DNA from: Alphaproteobacteria bacterium
GTDB taxonomy: Bacteria; Pseudomonadota; Alphaproteobacteria; Caulobacterales; Caulobacteraceae
Direction of reading: 5' to 3'
DNA: 15,766 nucleotides
Assembly: GCA_028869395.1 (NCBI GenBank)
Contig: JAGWSE010000068.1
Span: 1 to 15,766 of the forward strand
Shown: positions 14,480-15,766 of the stretch, piece after piece
Layout of the letters: every line of letters begins with the position of its first letter
How positions within the stretch are numbered: the stretch's first letter is position 1
The notes under the pieces: generated by a model
What the model was told of the DNA's origin: nothing
The model's database searches: none
What the model saw: only the letters and a program-made list of their open reading frames with translations
Program-made: the position numbers and the translations under genes

Positions 14480-14629
14480 TCAGCGGGGCGGGCGCGGCTT
14501 GCGCACTCGCGCCTTGCGCCGCGCCGCCGCCGCGACGGACAGTAGAACGACCAGCCCACCGCCAAGGGTGAACAACGGATGCAGGGTCACGAAGCCGATC
14601 GGTCCGTGGAAGGCGCTGAGGCGGCTCAT
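14480..14629 (-). CDS. Small single-pass membrane protein, 49 residues
   Basis: A short frame with a very good ribosome binding site. The protein starts MSRLSAFHGPIG, continues as one hydrophobic segment (about residues 11-36, with FVTLHPLFTLGGGLVVLLSV), and ends in a strongly basic tail (RRKARVRKPRPPR). The charge pattern suggests the C-terminus is cytoplasmic. It is the first gene of the leftward set, 71 bases before the SDR start, and divergent from the exporter gene. I recognise no family. It might anchor or regulate the neighbouring enzymes, or be an unrelated small membrane protein. The Shine-Dalgarno site and the single hydrophobic segment with a charged tail argue that it is real. Confidence 0.62.
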   Translation of the reverse strand: MSRLSAFHGPIGFVTLHPLFTLGGGLVVLLSVAAAARRKARVRKPRPPR

Positions 14630-14637
14630 GGCCTGGT

Positions 14638-14643
14638 CTCCTC
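14638..14643 (-). promoter_or_regulatory. Ribosome binding site of the 49-residue membrane protein
   Basis: On the minus strand this reads GAGGAG, eight bases before the ATG at 14629. It is among the best Shine-Dalgarno matches in the window and is the main evidence that the short frame is translated. Confidence 0.6.
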
Positions 14644-14851
14644 GTGGCGGCGACGCGGGGCGAGCCCGCGCAGCCTGACACGCAAATCTGCGCCGGGCGC
14701 ATGAAAGCTCAACGACAGGAAGGCGCGGCTCCGTCGAGGCGCGTCTTGATTTCCCGCAATGGGGGTGCGGCGCCCCTGCGCATCACATCGGTGCTGGACT
14801 GACGCTGCGTCGGCGGTGAAGCTCAGGGGAAAAGAGACGGCGGGGAAACGC
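14644..14851. promoter_or_regulatory. Divergent intergenic region between the small membrane protein and the DHA2 exporter
   Basis: About 210 bp that should carry promoters for the leftward SDR-GMC-hydrolase set and the rightward exporter. I cannot identify a promoter consensus or an operator with confidence. A 33-codon frame at 14701-14802 on the plus strand has no ribosome binding site. No regulator gene is present. Confidence 0.4.
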
Positions 14852-15766
14852 GTGGCTTCGGCCCAGGATATCGAGAACCGGATACCCATCACCGGGGCCC
14901 TGATGCTGGCCACGCTGATGAACACGCTGGATTCGACGATCGCCAACGTCGCCCTGCCGCACATCCAGGGCAGCGTGTCGGCGGCCCAGGACGAGATCAC
15001 CTGGGTCCTCACCTCCTACATCATCGCCACGGCGATCATGACGCCCCTCTCGGGCTGGCTGTCCCAGAAGATCGGGCTGAAGCGGATGCTGCTGATCTCG
15101 ATCGCGGCCTTCACGCTCGCCTCGATGGCTTGCGGGATCGCCACCAGCCTTCCGGAGATCGTGGCGTTTCGTCTGCTGCAGGGGATCGCCGGCGCCTCCC
15201 TCATGCCGCTGTCGCAGACGGTCATGCTCAACGTCTATCCGCAGCGCCTGATGCCGCGGGTGATGAGCATCTGGAGCGCGGCGGTGATCATGGGTCCGAT
15301 CATCGGACCGACGGTCGGCGGCTGGATCACCGAGAACCTCACCTGGCGGTGGTGCTTCTACATCAACCTGCCGGTCGGCATCCTGGCGTTCCTGGGCCTG
15401 TGGACCTTCATGGGCCACGACGAGGGCGGCCGACAGCGCCCGTTCGACTTCCTGGGCTTCGGGGCGCTGGTGATGTTCGTGCTGGGCTTCCAGGTGATGG
15501 TGGACCGGGGCCCCAGCCAGGACTGGTTCCACTCCAAGGAGATCTGGACCGAACTGATCCTGGCGGTGATCGGCCTCTATGTGTTCGTGATCCAGACCGC
15601 GACGTCGGAGAACCCGTTCTTCCACCGCGACCTGGCCAAGGACGGCAACTTCGTCGGCACCACCATCTTCGGCTTCTTCGTGGGCGCGCTGCTGTTCTCC
15701 ACGAGCGCGCTGCTGCCCTCGTTCATGCAGAACCTGATGGGCTATTCGGCGCTGCAGAGCGGTCTC
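14852..15766 (+). CDS. DHA2 family (EmrB/QacA-type) MFS exporter, partial N-terminal part
   Basis: This is the first 305 codons of a proton-driven major facilitator exporter, a family that normally has 14 membrane helices and about 500 residues. The first helix carries LDSTIANVALP (26-36, with Asp27). Motif A appears as GWLSQKIGLKRML (68-80), Arg107 lies in the RLLQGIAGA helix, and the antiporter motif C reads GPIIGPTVGGW (148-158). The GTG at 14852 was chosen because it gives MASAQDIENR, close to the usual start of this family, with GGGG about six bases upstream; a GTG at 14816 is an alternative. An EmrA-type adaptor is not seen in the window. It may export drugs or the product of the neighbouring pathway. 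The gene runs off the right edge. Confidence 0.93.
   Translation, partial: MASAQDIENRIPITGALMLATLMNTLDSTIANVALPHIQGSVSAAQDEITWVLTSYIIATAIMTPLSGWLSQKIGLKRMLLISIAAFTLASMACGIATSLPEIVAFRLLQGIAGASLMPLSQTVMLNVYPQRLMPRVMSIWSAAVIMGPIIGPTVGGWITENLTWRWCFYINLPVGILAFLGLWTFMGHDEGGRQRPFDFLGFGALVMFVLGFQVMVDRGPSQDWFHSKEIWTELILAVIGLYVFVIQTATSENPFFHRDLAKDGNFVGTTIFGFFVGALLFSTSALLPSFMQNLMGYSALQSGL

Noticed and set aside
14701..14802. A 33-codon frame on the plus strand in the exporter's upstream region, considered as a leader peptide.
   Set aside because: It has no ribosome binding site, no run of a single amino acid and no attenuator-like hairpins.

Overview
The window is very GC-rich and densely coded. Its protein families (RND exporter with MdtA-type adaptor, UDP-xylose synthase, DHA2 transporter) and the carrier-protein genes suggest an alphaproteobacterium, most likely a Caulobacterales member such as Phenylobacterium or Caulobacter. 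That placement is an impression, not a computed result. I see no rRNA, tRNA, CRISPR array, insertion sequence or phage gene.

Layout. (1) Positions 1-3012, minus strand: an RND efflux operon, with an adaptor (complete, carrying an unusual Gly/Pro-rich and cysteine-containing tail) followed by an inner-membrane RND permease cut by the window edge. (2) 3227-4174, minus: UDP-glucuronate decarboxylase (UDP-xylose synthase). (3) 4402-10167, plus: a tightly packed five-gene operon made of a carrier protein, an acyl-CoA-dehydrogenase-fold protein, a class II aminoacyl-tRNA-synthetase-like amino acid:[carrier protein] ligase, a DUF1839 protein and a GH2 beta-mannosidase-like protein. (4) 10084-14629, minus: a convergent set made of a 49-residue membrane protein, a short-chain dehydrogenase, a GMC-type flavin oxidoreductase and a two-domain alpha/beta hydrolase. 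It overlaps the GH2 gene tail-to-tail by 84 bp. (5) 14852 to the end, plus: the first 305 codons of a DHA2-family drug exporter.

The centre of interest is the aminoacyl-carrier-protein pathway at 4402-7694. The ligase lacks a tRNA-binding arm and keeps the Cys/Glu/Cys set expected to bind zinc. Enzymes of this kind are known to load glycine or alanine onto the phosphopantetheine of a small carrier protein, and the end product of such loci is, to my knowledge, unknown. Here the carrier sits in the same operon, with a dehydrogenase-fold enzyme that could act on the carrier-bound group and a DUF1839 protein. The placement of Cys30, Asp109 and His125 in DUF1839 resembles papain-like, BtrH-type transferases that move an acyl group off a carrier protein. 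My working model is that an amino acid is charged onto the carrier, possibly modified, and transferred to an acceptor. The GH2-like protein, GMC oxidoreductase, SDR and hydrolase would act on the acceptor or product. A sugar acceptor is possible given the GH2 protein and the neighbouring UDP-xylose synthase, but this is inference.
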